A DNA stretch of 64,000 nucleotides. Origin: Aquimarina sp. MMG016. Its GTDB lineage: Bacteria; Bacteroidota; Bacteroidia; Flavobacteriales; Flavobacteriaceae. The notes beneath the pieces are model-generated. The model worked only from the letters and a program-made list of their open reading frames with translations. It did no database searches and was not told where the DNA came from. The stretch is from positions 372,001-436,000 of the forward strand of contig NZ_JAGJEA010000001.1 in NCBI RefSeq assembly GCF_018100805.1, written 5' to 3'. Position 1 is the first letter of the stretch, and the number at the start of each line of letters is the position of its first letter. The translations under genes were made by a program, and so were the position numbers. Shown one piece after another: positions 39,901 through 48,368 of this stretch.

Positions 39901-41829
39901 CAATATTTCTGGCATGGATTACATATAGAAAAACAAACGTATTGGAATGACACTATCAAAGCTTCAGGAGAAGTATTAGCTATTTTCCCAGATAGTAATG
40001 AATACCAGAAGGTGTTAGCAAATTTAAAAGAAGATATTTTCGCTTTCGCGGAAACCACTCACCTTTTTGAAACGAGTTTCAGTAATGAAATTTCCAGATA
40101 TCTGTTTAACGAATTACAAAACGATCATACTTTTTGTATTAGTCAAACTGCAAATGAGCTGTGTGATGTTTTTATAGCTGAACTCAAAAAGAAAAAGGTA
40201 TTTGCAAAATTGAAGAAATCTCTTGACCTAGATACCAAACCTCGTTCTAATGGTGACATCAATTGGAGTGACAAAATCAATCTGGCTTTGCAGTGGATTA
40301 CCTCGTATATCAAAATGCATCGTCCAGCTCAGATCGAATATGCCCACGAAGTTGTTAGTATTTTGTTATTTAAAGACGAATCGACTTCAGAAGTAATTCA
40401 TGTTAATCCTTCACAAACCATAGAAGGACTAAAGGGAAGTCATCAAACCATTACTGAAGGTAATTTTGAGTTTAATTATCATAATTTCGTTTCAAAATTA
40501 GAACAATTTGCTACCATAGAAGTTCCTGCATTTGAAGCTTATCGCGAAGCAAAACACCAGGTAACCGAAGAATTAAAAGAAGACTTAAAACTTAGTGAAT
40601 TTAAGCCTAAAGTACTTTCTTCTTTTGTTAGAAATAAACTTATTGATCAGGTATATCTCCCTCTATTTGGAGACAACTTATCCAAACAGTTAGGAAGCGT
40701 AGGTGAAAACAAACGCACTGACCGTATGGGAATGCTACTACTTATCTCTCCTCCTGGTTATGGTAAAACGACTTTGATGGAATATATGGCCAATCGATTG
40801 GGATTGGTGTTTATGAAAATCAATGGTCCGGCAATTGGTCATGAGGTAACCTCGGTTGATCCTATGGCTGCCAATAATGCAGCCTCTAGAGAGGAATTAA
40901 AAAAACTCAACCTAGCCTTCGAAATGGGCAATAACGTGATGTTGTATCTGGATGATATCCAACATTGTAATCCTGAGTTTTTGCAGAAATTTATTTCGCT
41001 TGCCGATGGTACTCGTAAAATTGAAGGAGTATATAACGGTAAACCGAGAACTTATGATTTACGTAGTAAACGTTTCTGTGTGATTATGGCGGGTAACCCA
41101 TATACCGAAAGTGGTGAGAAGTTCCAGATTCCGGATATGTTAGCTAACCGTGCAGATATTTATAACCTGGGAGATATTATTGGTGATACTGCAGATTTAT
41201 TTAAGTTAAGTCTGATCGAAAACTCTATGACCTCCAATCCTGTATTACATCAGTTGAGCAGCAAACATTTCGAAGACATTTATAAACTGATCGAGATTGT
41301 TGAAACTGGTTCTCAGGAAGGGATCGAACTAAAAGGAAATCATACTAAACAGGAAGTGCAAGACTATCTGGCTGTGCTGGAAAAAGTAGTTACGATTCGG
41401 AATACAGTATTGAAGGTAAACGAAACCTATATCAAATCCGCAGCAATGGAAGATGCTTATCGTACTGAACCCTCTTTTAAATTGCAAGGGTCATATCGTG
41501 ATATGAGTAAACTGGTCGCCAAAGTAGTACCCATTATGAATGAGAAAGAATTACAAACCTTACTCCTGTCTCATTATGAGAATGAATCACAAACCTTGAC
41601 TAGTGCTGCAGAAGCTAATTTATTGAAGTACAAAGAAATGACAAAAACTATCGTTAAGGAAGAAATCATTCGCTGGGAAACCATCAAAGAAACCTTTATA
41701 AAGAATAATAAATTGAAAGGCTTTGGTGATAAAAATGAAATGGCTCAGGTATTAGCTCAGATGATGCAGTTTAGTGATCATTTGGCCGGAATCCAAGATG
41801 TATTGAAGAAGGGGTTGGAAAAAGAATGA
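36940..41829 (+). CDS. Very large DUF3686/AAA+ ATPase
   Basis: 1629 residues, cytosolic, no signal peptide or helix clear enough to be membrane-spanning. The N-terminal part (about 20-480) fits the DUF3686 family often annotated as a DNA-repair ATPase, with TENNCIARDIVTIGEYCLFG. A long helical/coiled-coil middle (about 490-830) and a further helical section follow. The C-terminal AAA+ domain has a Walker A loop SPPGYGKTT (Lys1276) and a Walker B VMLYLDD (Asp1338, Asp1339; DD in place of the usual DE). A sensor-1-like MAGNPYTESG follows. The DNA-repair label has no support in this context; placement after PspA and flotillin suggests remodelling of membrane-bound assemblies (inference). Confidence 0.85.
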   Translation: MQEENTNNIQLDGGTYEIIQNRLQKHKSELQNRLTQLNDARKEVFGSVETKLIANNRINTENNCIARDIVTIGEYCLFGYNVHFGLRTEITLADVFSVYTYTNDHFSAKPLDLINDAVFIDDFTNLYKYYRNTIFSKFAVVGNYLHMVFQLSESISDIKTFKWLINEGSLTYVDNRSEHEFQFPKQHEFNWTEVTRDMHRYGAHPHISILDKVFVETIGGDLTIKIEDNTDEGKGILDEPVELSDQTLDDGQYRFADIGNLIALEIKPFQESPRYFVYNHKMQEVKKIECIKDACVLLPDDQGIIYPNGYYLQSGEFKLFTNEVSNVKFQEKIISPNGEDFLYVFYESEKGLYTLMSYNVIEQEVKTPIICNGFTILQNGELCYFKTEDEQTKHHVIQIWQTPFMKGNVMPSEHTDTLLYKIGNKDIVKAMAECHALITLLNKEDSYDGLYDDIAKFSNDVIDSYYWIREDDTFRLDVPLSEINGAANAAIDEFEKVVQLRRTAANVTAATKDKAEVIFGKIKSSSFRSIDDFVQVLSQLRTLRGEVIGLNDIRYVDKSFIEKLEKEIAEQTEKISQRCVQFLLDDKALLPYHARVEEKQVDLEKIKKVIDAKKLEEEVNQIAIDLEMLIDIVSNLQIEDTSHSTKIIDNISLIFATINQLKAGIKNKTKSLGSKEATAEFAAQLKLVDQSIINYLDIASTPEKTDELLNKVSVQLEDLEGRFADFEEFITQIIEKREEVYNAFEARKNNLIEARNKKAVALENAANRILKGVAKKALSFDTVVDINGYFASDLMINKLRDIVVQLQELDDAGKAEAIETALKVAKEDATRKLKDKQDLYEDGENIIKLGKHKFGVNKQPLDLTIVYKDGALAYHLTGTDFYQEINNEILLKSQKYWDQELISENPEVYRSAYLAYKIFNTSDKESFLNSNEQELLELVKSESSKNYAEGYIKGVHDVDAAKILKVLVTKDHDLGLLRFAPNTRAFAQYFWHGLHIEKQTYWNDTIKASGEVLAIFPDSNEYQKVLANLKEDIFAFAETTHLFETSFSNEISRYLFNELQNDHTFCISQTANELCDVFIAELKKKKVFAKLKKSLDLDTKPRSNGDINWSDKINLALQWITSYIKMHRPAQIEYAHEVVSILLFKDESTSEVIHVNPSQTIEGLKGSHQTITEGNFEFNYHNFVSKLEQFATIEVPAFEAYREAKHQVTEELKEDLKLSEFKPKVLSSFVRNKLIDQVYLPLFGDNLSKQLGSVGENKRTDRMGMLLLISPPGYGKTTLMEYMANRLGLVFMKINGPAIGHEVTSVDPMAANNAASREELKKLNLAFEMGNNVMLYLDDIQHCNPEFLQKFISLADGTRKIEGVYNGKPRTYDLRSKRFCVIMAGNPYTESGEKFQIPDMLANRADIYNLGDIIGDTADLFKLSLIENSMTSNPVLHQLSSKHFEDIYKLIEIVETGSQEGIELKGNHTKQEVQDYLAVLEKVVTIRNTVLKVNETYIKSAAMEDAYRTEPSFKLQGSYRDMSKLVAKVVPIMNEKELQTLLLSHYENESQTLTSAAEANLLKYKEMTKTIVKEEIIRWETIKETFIKNNKLKGFGDKNEMAQVLAQMMQFSDHLAGIQDVLKKGLEKE

Positions 41830-41833
41830 TATA

Positions 41834-42403
41834 ATGAAACTAAAAACAATAATCAGCACTATAATTTTATCTGTATTTATTTTTTCTTTCAGCAGTTGTA
41901 CCAGAAAAAATGATAACACGCAATTAGTACAGGGGTTTTACAATGCATTAAACCATAGCAACTACATAGAATTATCAGAATTTATCGGCGACAGCATAGT
42001 TCTTATTGAAGGAAATTATAACATGAATTTTTCTAAAAATGATTATTATAAATTCTTTCAATGGGATTCTGTATTCTCCCCCAAATATGAAATTTTAGAA
42101 ATTCGAGAAATTGATGAAAAAGTAGAAATCAAAGTTTCAAAAACATGTACTAGAATTAAATTTCTAAATCAAAAACCTATCATCTCAAATGAGATAATTG
42201 AAATAAAGAATCGGAAAATTTCAAAAATAAAAACGGTAGAAATGGATTCTGATTTCAAACTTTGGAATATCAAGAAAAATGAGATCGTTACCTGGATAAA
42301 AATGAATCATCCTCAATTAGATGGTTTTATACATGATCAGACGAAAGACGGTGCACAGAATTATCTGAAAGCAATAGCCTTGTATCAAGAATTTAAAAAG
42401 TAG
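41834..42403 (+). CDS. Lipoprotein with NTF2-like domain, last operon gene
   Basis: 189 residues, start four bases after the ATPase. Signal peptide with lipobox FSSC. The mature part has LVQGFYNALNHSNYIELSEF and later FKLWNIKKNEIVTW, the alpha-beta cone layout of NTF2/SnoaL-like proteins; this is a fold guess. It gives the operon a component on the outer face of the inner membrane or in the outer membrane. Confidence 0.65.
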   Translation: MKLKTIISTIILSVFIFSFSSCTRKNDNTQLVQGFYNALNHSNYIELSEFIGDSIVLIEGNYNMNFSKNDYYKFFQWDSVFSPKYEILEIREIDEKVEIKVSKTCTRIKFLNQKPIISNEIIEIKNRKISKIKTVEMDSDFKLWNIKKNEIVTWIKMNHPQLDGFIHDQTKDGAQNYLKAIALYQEFKK

Positions 42404-42790
42404 AAGTTAATAGGGGTTTTGGAAATATAATGGAAATGGTTCAGGTATTCGCTTAAATGATCCTGTTTAGCAAGTATATATATTATATGGATAAAGTGAA
42501 TGTTAAAAAAAGTTAGTAAGTAAGCTCTTTCTCATTCCAGACTTAATCTAGAATCTATGAACAGGATTGTAGCATTTTATTTGGCCCAGCCCACGCTGGG
42601 ATGACAAGTAAAACTTCATAAAATCAACTCCAGATTATCATTCCAGGCTTGACCTAAATCTAATATTAATAATTACAAAGAGTATTTATAAACTCTTCAC
42701 GATTACGAAACCTAAAGAGTTTTTTTCACCCTAATATTTCTATATTCAGAATAATTTTATATTTTTACATAAGTACTTATATAAACACTT
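42404..42790. repeat. Gap with degenerate palindromic repeats and the marR operator
   Basis: No ORF. Palindromic units include the CATTCCAGACTTAATCTAGA unit (42533-42552), CCCAGC (42585-42590) / GCTGGG (42595-42600) and the TCATTCCAGGCTTGACCT unit (42639-42656). These look like worn copies of a dispersed REP-like repeat. At the right end ATAAGTACTTAT (42769-42780) is a perfect palindrome, ten bases before the marR start, a probable MarR operator. Confidence 0.6.
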
Positions 42791-43279
42791 ATGAAAGATA
42801 AATTACAGCAATATGGTGAGCTAGGGTTAGGATCAAGATTAAAAAGACTGAGTGATCATATGATGAAAGAAATTCAATTGGTTTATAATACCTGTAATAT
42901 TGACTTTGACCCATACCTTTTTCCAATTTTCAAGGTAATTATCGATCAACAACTAGCCACTACTACAGAAATCCAAGAAGCCATACAGTATACCCAACCC
43001 GCGATCACACAGGCGCTGAAAAAACTAGCGGATAAGAAATTAGTCACCTACAAAACTGACAACGTGGATAAACGAAAGAAACAGTTTGGACTTACTAAAA
43101 AAGGAAAAGAAACCCATCAACGAATGATTCCTTTATGGAAAGTAATGGATGAGCAGGTAAAGTGGTTAACCGAAGGAAGTGCTGTAAGCTTAACCCATCA
43201 TTTAACCTTTATAGAAGATCAATTAAAAGAGAAGTCATTAAGTCAAAGAATACTAGAAAATTTAAATAATATCCAATGA
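42791..43279 (+). CDS. MarR family transcriptional regulator
   Basis: 162 residues. Winged helix-turn-helix with TTTEIQEAIQYTQPAITQALKKLADKKLV (recognition region, about 56-84, given here as landmarks TTTEIQEAIQ and PAITQALKKL) and the wing VDKRKKQFGLTKKGK. The palindrome ATAAGTACTTAT just ahead of the ATG suggests autorepression. It is coupled by a four-base overlap to a GNAT acetyltransferase, so the pair probably forms one regulatory unit; the ligand is unknown. Confidence 0.9.
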   Translation: MKDKLQQYGELGLGSRLKRLSDHMMKEIQLVYNTCNIDFDPYLFPIFKVIIDQQLATTTEIQEAIQYTQPAITQALKKLADKKLVTYKTDNVDKRKKQFGLTKKGKETHQRMIPLWKVMDEQVKWLTEGSAVSLTHHLTFIEDQLKEKSLSQRILENLNNIQ

Positions 43280-43749
43280 AAACCTTAAAAAAAACAACAA
43301 TAATACCTTTTGATCCAAAGTATGCAAAAGACTTTGCTGATCTTAATGTAGAGTGGCTAGAGAAATATTTTGTAGTAGAACCTCATGATGTTGACCTATT
43401 GGAACAATGCGAAGAAACCATTATTAACCAAGGAGGATATATTTTCTTTGCTAAAATAGATGGAGCTATTGCCGGAACCTTCGCTTTAATCAAAATAGAA
43501 GATGGAGTTTATGAATTAGGAAAAATGGCGGTTTCTCCAAAATATCAGGGACAAAAAATTGGACAGCAATTAATGGAGTTTTGTATAGAATTCTCAAAAA
43601 TTCAAGGGTGGACTAAGGTAGTACTCTATTCTAATAGAATTTTGAAGAATGCAATCCACATCTATAGTAAATATGGTTTTATAGAAATTGAATTAGAAAA
43701 AGATTCTCCATATCAAAGAAGCAATATAAAAATGGAATTGGTATTATAA
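43276..43749 (+). CDS. GNAT family N-acetyltransferase
   Basis: 157 residues. Motif A with the acetyl-CoA loop: YELGKMAVSPKYQGQKIGQQ (pyrophosphate-binding QGQKIGQ). Motif B tail ILKNAIHIYSKYGF. N-terminal helices FADLNVEWLEKYFVVEP are typical of MarR-linked GNATs. Substrate unknown. Ends in a strong terminator. Confidence 0.9.
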   Translation: MKTLKKTTIIPFDPKYAKDFADLNVEWLEKYFVVEPHDVDLLEQCEETIINQGGYIFFAKIDGAIAGTFALIKIEDGVYELGKMAVSPKYQGQKIGQQLMEFCIEFSKIQGWTKVVLYSNRILKNAIHIYSKYGFIEIELEKDSPYQRSNIKMELVL

Positions 43750-43756
43750 TACAAAA

Positions 43757-43787
43757 TCCGCTTTGCTGATATTTCATGCAAAGCGGA
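43757..43787. terminator. Terminator between the GNAT gene and the CBM21 cluster
   Basis: TCCGCTTTGC (43757-43766) pairs with GCAAAGCGGA (43778-43787); lies between convergent genes. Confidence 0.75.
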
Positions 43788-43825
43788 CTTGTAAATTAAA
43801 TAATCCCCTTTATTTAATTATAAAA

Positions 43826-44665
43826 CTATTTAGAAACTACGTGGTTCTTTCCATAATTGTTATCCCAGTATTCTTGACCATTTACCTTGTAAACAACAAC
43901 ATATTCCACCGTATTAGCTGATTTATCAACTTGTACGCTTCCAGACCATCTTTCTATATCAAACTGGTTTGGGCTTTGAATATAGAAAAATGGACCATTA
44001 CTCCAGTATCGTCTATAATTAAGTGTAAAATAGTTTTGTGTTTGCCATCCATCTGTTGTATATAGCACTCCAACTTCTTTGTTAGGTGCCAGATTTCTAA
44101 CATCTACTGTAACGGTCATTGAATTCTTATCATAATAAGGTATATACGATATACTATCAAAATCAGTATCTACACTTACATTAGCATTAGGATCAGCAAA
44201 AAAGTAACCATCCCTTACGGACATAGTATAGTTAGCACCATTATTATTGTCCCAATATGTAGTGCCGTTTACATCATATTTAACAACAAATTCATCTGCA
44301 TAAACCTGAGATGCACCATACCCTCCTAGACTTTTTTGTCCAGTCCATATTTCATTTTGGTTATCTATATCAAAACTGTACGATAATGGAATTTCTTCCC
44401 AAGAACCATCTAACTTCTCATGATAGATACTTACTTGTTTATCAAAGGCAAGATCTGCAACTTTTACTGTAAACTTCAATGTGTAAGATGTGTAGCCTCT
44501 ATACGAACCATAAGAGGTCCAGGATTTAACCAAGCTTACTGGATTTGGGCTTGTAGCCTCAACTTCACTTTTAGAAATTAGACTTTCTTGATTTTCTACA
44601 AAGTCATCTTCTGTTGAACAAGAAAAGATAACTAAACTCAATAATAAATAAATGTACTTTTTCAT
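43826..44665 (-). CDS. Lipoprotein with two CBM21-like domains, copy 3
   Basis: 279 residues; lipobox VIFSC with Cys16, then STEDD. Two modules, each of the CBM21 type (glycogen/starch-binding): conserved lead FTVKVADLAFDKQVSIYHEK, then EFVVKYDVNGTTYWDNN ending in WDNN at 138-141, and again EYVVVYKVNGQEYWDNNYG (WDNN at 267-270) at the C-terminus. WDNNxGxNY is the CBM21 hallmark. Surface or outer-membrane lipoprotein with alpha-glucan binding as a guess. Last of three tandem copies, all on the minus strand with gaps of 26-27 bases. Confidence 0.8.
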   Translation of the reverse strand: MKKYIYLLLSLVIFSCSTEDDFVENQESLISKSEVEATSPNPVSLVKSWTSYGSYRGYTSYTLKFTVKVADLAFDKQVSIYHEKLDGSWEEIPLSYSFDIDNQNEIWTGQKSLGGYGASQVYADEFVVKYDVNGTTYWDNNNGANYTMSVRDGYFFADPNANVSVDTDFDSISYIPYYDKNSMTVTVDVRNLAPNKEVGVLYTTDGWQTQNYFTLNYRRYWSNGPFFYIQSPNQFDIERWSGSVQVDKSANTVEYVVVYKVNGQEYWDNNYGKNHVVSK

Positions 44666-44692
44666 TGTGTGGTGGTTTTAAAAGGTTAATAT

Positions 44693-45529
44693 TTAGTTTG
44701 TTTTATGTACCGTGTAATTATTGTTATAATTGTTATCCCAATATTCTTGACCATTAACTCTATAAACCACCGCATATTCGATAGTATCAATAGAGCTATC
44801 AACAATAGTAGAACCAGTCCATCTTTCGATTCCGAATTGATTAGGGCTAACCAAGACATATTGATAACCACTATAGTAGCGTGCTGTGAAATTTAACGGT
44901 AAATATTGTATAGTTTGCCAACCATCTGTAGTGTAAGCCACTTCAACTTCTTTAGAAGGATCTATATTTCTTACATCCACAATTAAGTTAAAGCTGTTAC
45001 CCCCAGTATAGTGAGGATATAAACTAGCAGAATCAACACTTATATTAAGGTCTGGTTGTGTAAAAAGGTATCCTACCTCTTTCTCCCCTACAACATAATT
45101 TTCATTATTATTGTTATCCCAATATGTAGTGCCGTTTACCTCATACTTCACAACAAACTCATCATCATAAATTTTGTCTGCTGTGTAACCTGTATATTCA
45201 TATTTTCCGGTCCAAATTTCAGCTTGATCATCTACACTAAGACTATATGTCAATGGAATTTCTTCCCAAGAACCATCAACTTTTTCGTGATAGATACTTA
45301 CATTTTTTTCAAAACCAATGTTGGCCACTCTTACAGTGAACTCTCTTCTCCAGGTATTAAAACCTCTATAAAAACTATATGAGTTGTATGTTTTGATTAA
45401 GCTAACCGCATTTGTACTTTTTGCAGACACCTGATCAATAGTAGCCTCTTCTTGATTTGTTATGAAATCATCCTCCGTAGTACAAGAAAAGATGACTAAG
45501 CTTAGTAATAGAAATAAATACTTTTTCAT
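44693..45529 (-). CDS. Lipoprotein with two CBM21-like domains, copy 2
   Basis: 278 residues; lipobox VIFSC (Cys16) like copy 3. Modules have FTVRVANIGFEKNVSIYHEK / EFVVKYEVNGTTYWDNNNNE and EVAYTTDGWQTIQYL / EYAVVYRVNGQEYWDNNYNN. The signal peptide and first module are closer to copy 3 than to copy 1, so copies 2 and 3 are the youngest duplicates. The final glycine of WDNNxG is Asn in both modules (WDNNNNEN, WDNNYNNN), a possible loosening of ligand binding. Confidence 0.8.
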   Translation of the reverse strand: MKKYLFLLLSLVIFSCTTEDDFITNQEEATIDQVSAKSTNAVSLIKTYNSYSFYRGFNTWRREFTVRVANIGFEKNVSIYHEKVDGSWEEIPLTYSLSVDDQAEIWTGKYEYTGYTADKIYDDEFVVKYEVNGTTYWDNNNNENYVVGEKEVGYLFTQPDLNISVDSASLYPHYTGGNSFNLIVDVRNIDPSKEVEVAYTTDGWQTIQYLPLNFTARYYSGYQYVLVSPNQFGIERWTGSTIVDSSIDTIEYAVVYRVNGQEYWDNNYNNNYTVHKTN

Positions 45530-45555
45530 TTAATGATAATTTGTGGTTATGAATT

Positions 45556-46371
45556 TTAATATGTTAATTTATTTATGGTATAATTGTTTCCGTAATTATT
45601 ATCCCAATATTCCTGATCTCCAACCGTATATACCACAGCATATTCAATTGAATTAACATCTGGATTTACTCTCACAGAAGTTTCCCATTTATCAATATCA
45701 AATTCATTAGGGCTAAGGATATAATTAGAATATCCTACTCTAAAGTATCTTTGATAGCTCAAAGAAGCTCTTTCTGTAGTTACCCAACCATCTGTAGTAA
45801 AAACCACTTCAACCGTTCCCGGTGCGCCATAATCCCTTCTCACATCTGCGTTAATACCAAAATAACTACCCGAAAACCTAGTATAAGAACTATCAACATA
45901 TACTTCTAGTTCTGGAGCAAGATATGCTCCTATATTGGTTTGCATACTGTAATTGGATCCACTATTGTTATCCCAGTAAGTTTGACCATCCACAGTATAT
46001 TTAACGACAAATTCATCATTATAGATCTCAGTATCTGGTTCTACTTCACCAACCCAGATTTCTTCATTATTATCTATGCTTTGTTGATACGTTAATGGAA
46101 TATCCACCCAATTTCCAGAATAAGTGGCTTGATGAATAACAACTTCTTTTTGGTATGCAAGGTTTTTAACCTTTACAACAAAGCGCCTTACATATCTTTG
46201 TTGCACTGGGCTACTACTATTAGATGTCCAAGCTCTAAGGAGCTTAACATTTTCAGAACTGTTTTTTGCTGCTAATTCTATAGATTCAATCTCTGAACCT
46301 ATTTGATCTGTATCCTGGTTACAAGAATACAATCCGAACGCAATGGCGAGTACAATTAATAATTTTCTCAT
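45556..46371 (-). CDS. Lipoprotein with two CBM21-like domains, copy 1
   Basis: 271 residues; lipobox LYSC (Cys17). Modules have FVVKVKNLAYQKEVVIHQAT / EFVVKYTVDGQTYWDNNSGS and VEVVFTTDGWVTTERASL / EYAVVYTVGDQEYWDNNYGN. Most divergent of the three and first in the operon. The repeated phrase TTDGWxT is shared by all second modules. No enzyme gene stands beside the cluster, so binding rather than hydrolysis is implied. Confidence 0.8.
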   Translation of the reverse strand: MRKLLIVLAIAFGLYSCNQDTDQIGSEIESIELAAKNSSENVKLLRAWTSNSSSPVQQRYVRRFVVKVKNLAYQKEVVIHQATYSGNWVDIPLTYQQSIDNNEEIWVGEVEPDTEIYNDEFVVKYTVDGQTYWDNNSGSNYSMQTNIGAYLAPELEVYVDSSYTRFSGSYFGINADVRRDYGAPGTVEVVFTTDGWVTTERASLSYQRYFRVGYSNYILSPNEFDIDKWETSVRVNPDVNSIEYAVVYTVGDQEYWDNNYGNNYTINKLTY

Positions 46372-46992
46372 AATAATGCTTGTTAGACTAGATTGTGGTT
46401 TTTGTTGGTTTAACTTTTCGAAAAGTTTAGGTTCTATTTTTAAGCTATATTTAAGTTCCGAAAGAAGTATATCTGTAACAATTTATAGCTCCAATTTCTT
46501 TAACACTTTAACAAAAAACGTTTTCGATTTAAGATAATCTTAACAACAATTTAAGTGAAGAAAAAATGAGACTTTCAAGTATTCAAAAAAACCTCTGTTT
46601 TATTATCAAAACGTTTTCAAACAACGAAATTTTAGTAGAAAAAACATCGAAAAATTATAGTTGCTATCCTGTAAGAATTTATCCTCGAAAACCTTTTAGA
46701 TGATCTTTTATGAAAATTTGATTTGTTTTTTTTCGTTGGAATATTATGATTTACAAAAATCCTTAGATTATTACATAAATACAACAGAGTCAAAACCCTT
46801 TTTCAACATGGGGTGTTTCCCCCTATTCGTACAACTTGAGCTTTTCTGAAAATATCTGCTTTTCACCTGCAAAACACCTAATTATCAAAGAGTAACAATT
46901 TTATATTTTAACAAAACTTCTTGTTAATTTTTTATAACTAAGGAATAACACTATTTTTATTACAAACAAATTATCTTAAAAACCTATTCAAA
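46372..46992. other. Non-coding gap between divergent genes, with a 16-bp palindrome
   Basis: No convincing ORF. A perfect palindrome AACTTTTCGAAAAGTT lies at 46412-46427, about 40 bases upstream of the first CBM21 gene, a candidate operator. GGGG-TGTTT-CCCC (about 46810-46822) is a small hairpin. No standard promoter for the plus-strand gene at 46993 was found. Confidence 0.4.
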
Positions 46993-47706
46993 ATGAAAAA
47001 ACTAACTAACCACACCCTAAGAATTCTATTGGCAGGACTACTTATATTATTTATAGGTTCTTGCACTGGAGAACATGGAAATGAACAATACATAAAACAG
47101 ATTAAAGAATTAAAAGAACAGATTGCAGAACTACAGGAACAACTGGGCCAGGTAAATGACAGTAAACCCAAAAATATTATTACTTCTGTCCAAGCCAGAA
47201 AGTTATATGACAATTATGCCCGAAAAAGAGTGAAGTTTATTGATTCCTTAGTTGGAAAAGGACCGGATGGAAAACCCTTTGAAGCTACCAGATCATTGTT
47301 TTATGATTTAGATAGCCTAAAAAATTATTTAGCATATATAAACAGAATATCTAAAAAAGCAGGTGTTGAGCCATCAGGGCTACGATTTTATTTTGGAGTA
47401 TATGCAGATGATTATGTTCGTAGAAACAATAAAGGGTATGCAAAAAGGCAGACATTTTTTATTGCACCAACTTTACCTAAAACTATAGAAGGTAAAACTA
47501 GACAAGTAGGATATACTATCAGTGATGATTTTAAAGTAGAATTTTTAACTAACAAAATTGGTTTAGATAGCAGAACTGGAAACGTGTACAGCAAATCTAA
47601 GTTACAACAAGCAGGCTTATTTAATTTTAGTGCTATTGTTGATGATGAGTTAAACAGCACGCTAGGAAATGAGTTTGGAAGCTCTCCTCCAATTGGAGAT
47701 AATTAA
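46993..47706 (+). CDS. Lipoprotein ahead of a two-component module
   Basis: 237 residues; lipobox FIGSC, then a coiled coil (about 33-55: IKQIKELKEQIAELQEQLGQ) and a globular domain without known motif (GLRFYFGVYADDYVRRNNKG, DGKPFEATRSLF). I do not recognise it. It comes right before a 7-TM protein, a histidine kinase and a response regulator, so a sensory or signalling role is suggested by position only. Confidence 0.65.
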   Translation: MKKLTNHTLRILLAGLLILFIGSCTGEHGNEQYIKQIKELKEQIAELQEQLGQVNDSKPKNIITSVQARKLYDNYARKRVKFIDSLVGKGPDGKPFEATRSLFYDLDSLKNYLAYINRISKKAGVEPSGLRFYFGVYADDYVRRNNKGYAKRQTFFIAPTLPKTIEGKTRQVGYTISDDFKVEFLTNKIGLDSRTGNVYSKSKLQQAGLFNFSAIVDDELNSTLGNEFGSSPPIGDN

Positions 47707-47726
47707 AAATATAAAGTTAATAGGTA

Positions 47727-48368
47727 TTGGGTACTTTAAGATATATTGGAATTTTCACTGAATTAATGGCAGCCATTATAGGTGTTATTTATTTTTATAA
47801 ATATAAAAACACAGCCTTAAAGTACTTTTTACTACTTCTTTGGTATGTAACAATAAATGATATTATTGGCATGTATCTTAGAGAGAAAGTCACCCACTAT
47901 AATGCAATCATATATAACATTTATTATGTTGTGAATTTCACCTATCTTTTACTTTTATATAGAGCATATTTAAGCAATAAAAAAAGTAAAGTCGTTGTAT
48001 TAACTTTCACATTAATATATCTGTTTTCATTCATAGTAAATGGTTTTTTTGAGAACTATTTAATCGAATTTCAAAGATTTCCATATATCATAGCTGCTTT
48101 GTTTTTGATAATTACGGTTATATTATATTTTTCAGAAGTATTAAATTCTGAAAAAGTTTTGCACGCAAAAAAAAACTTATTGTTTTGGATAAGCGTAGGG
48201 TTATTATTATACTATGTTGGTAATATTCCTTTTAGAATTATAAGGAATTATTATCAAGACTTAGCAGATGCAACTATCTTATTTCTAGTGAACCTAACTC
48301 TAGGTATTGTAATGTATATCTGTTTTATTATTGGTTTTTTATGGAGCGACAAGAAACAGCAGTACTAA
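47727..48368 (+). CDS. Seven-helix membrane protein, probable sensor (TTG start)
   Basis: 213 residues with seven predicted helices (about 5-22, 30-47, 62-80, 89-109, 119-137, 151-171, 185-207). TTG at 47727 is the furthest start; an ATG at 47766 (residue 14) is the alternative and would cut the first helix, so TTG is favoured. Its 3' end overlaps the histidine kinase gene by 28 bases. It has no catalytic motif; a membrane sensor that feeds the adjacent kinase is the natural reading. Confidence 0.6.
   Translation: MGTLRYIGIFTELMAAIIGVIYFYKYKNTALKYFLLLLWYVTINDIIGMYLREKVTHYNAIIYNIYYVVNFTYLLLLYRAYLSNKKSKVVVLTFTLIYLFSFIVNGFFENYLIEFQRFPYIIAALFLIITVILYFSEVLNSEKVLHAKKNLLFWISVGLLLYYVGNIPFRIIRNYYQDLADATILFLVNLTLGIVMYICFIIGFLWSDKKQQY

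Noticed and set aside
44705..45382. Plus-strand ORFs across the CBM21 genes
   Set aside because: Shadows of the minus-strand genes, which have signal peptides and repeated motifs; the plus-strand products have no domain.
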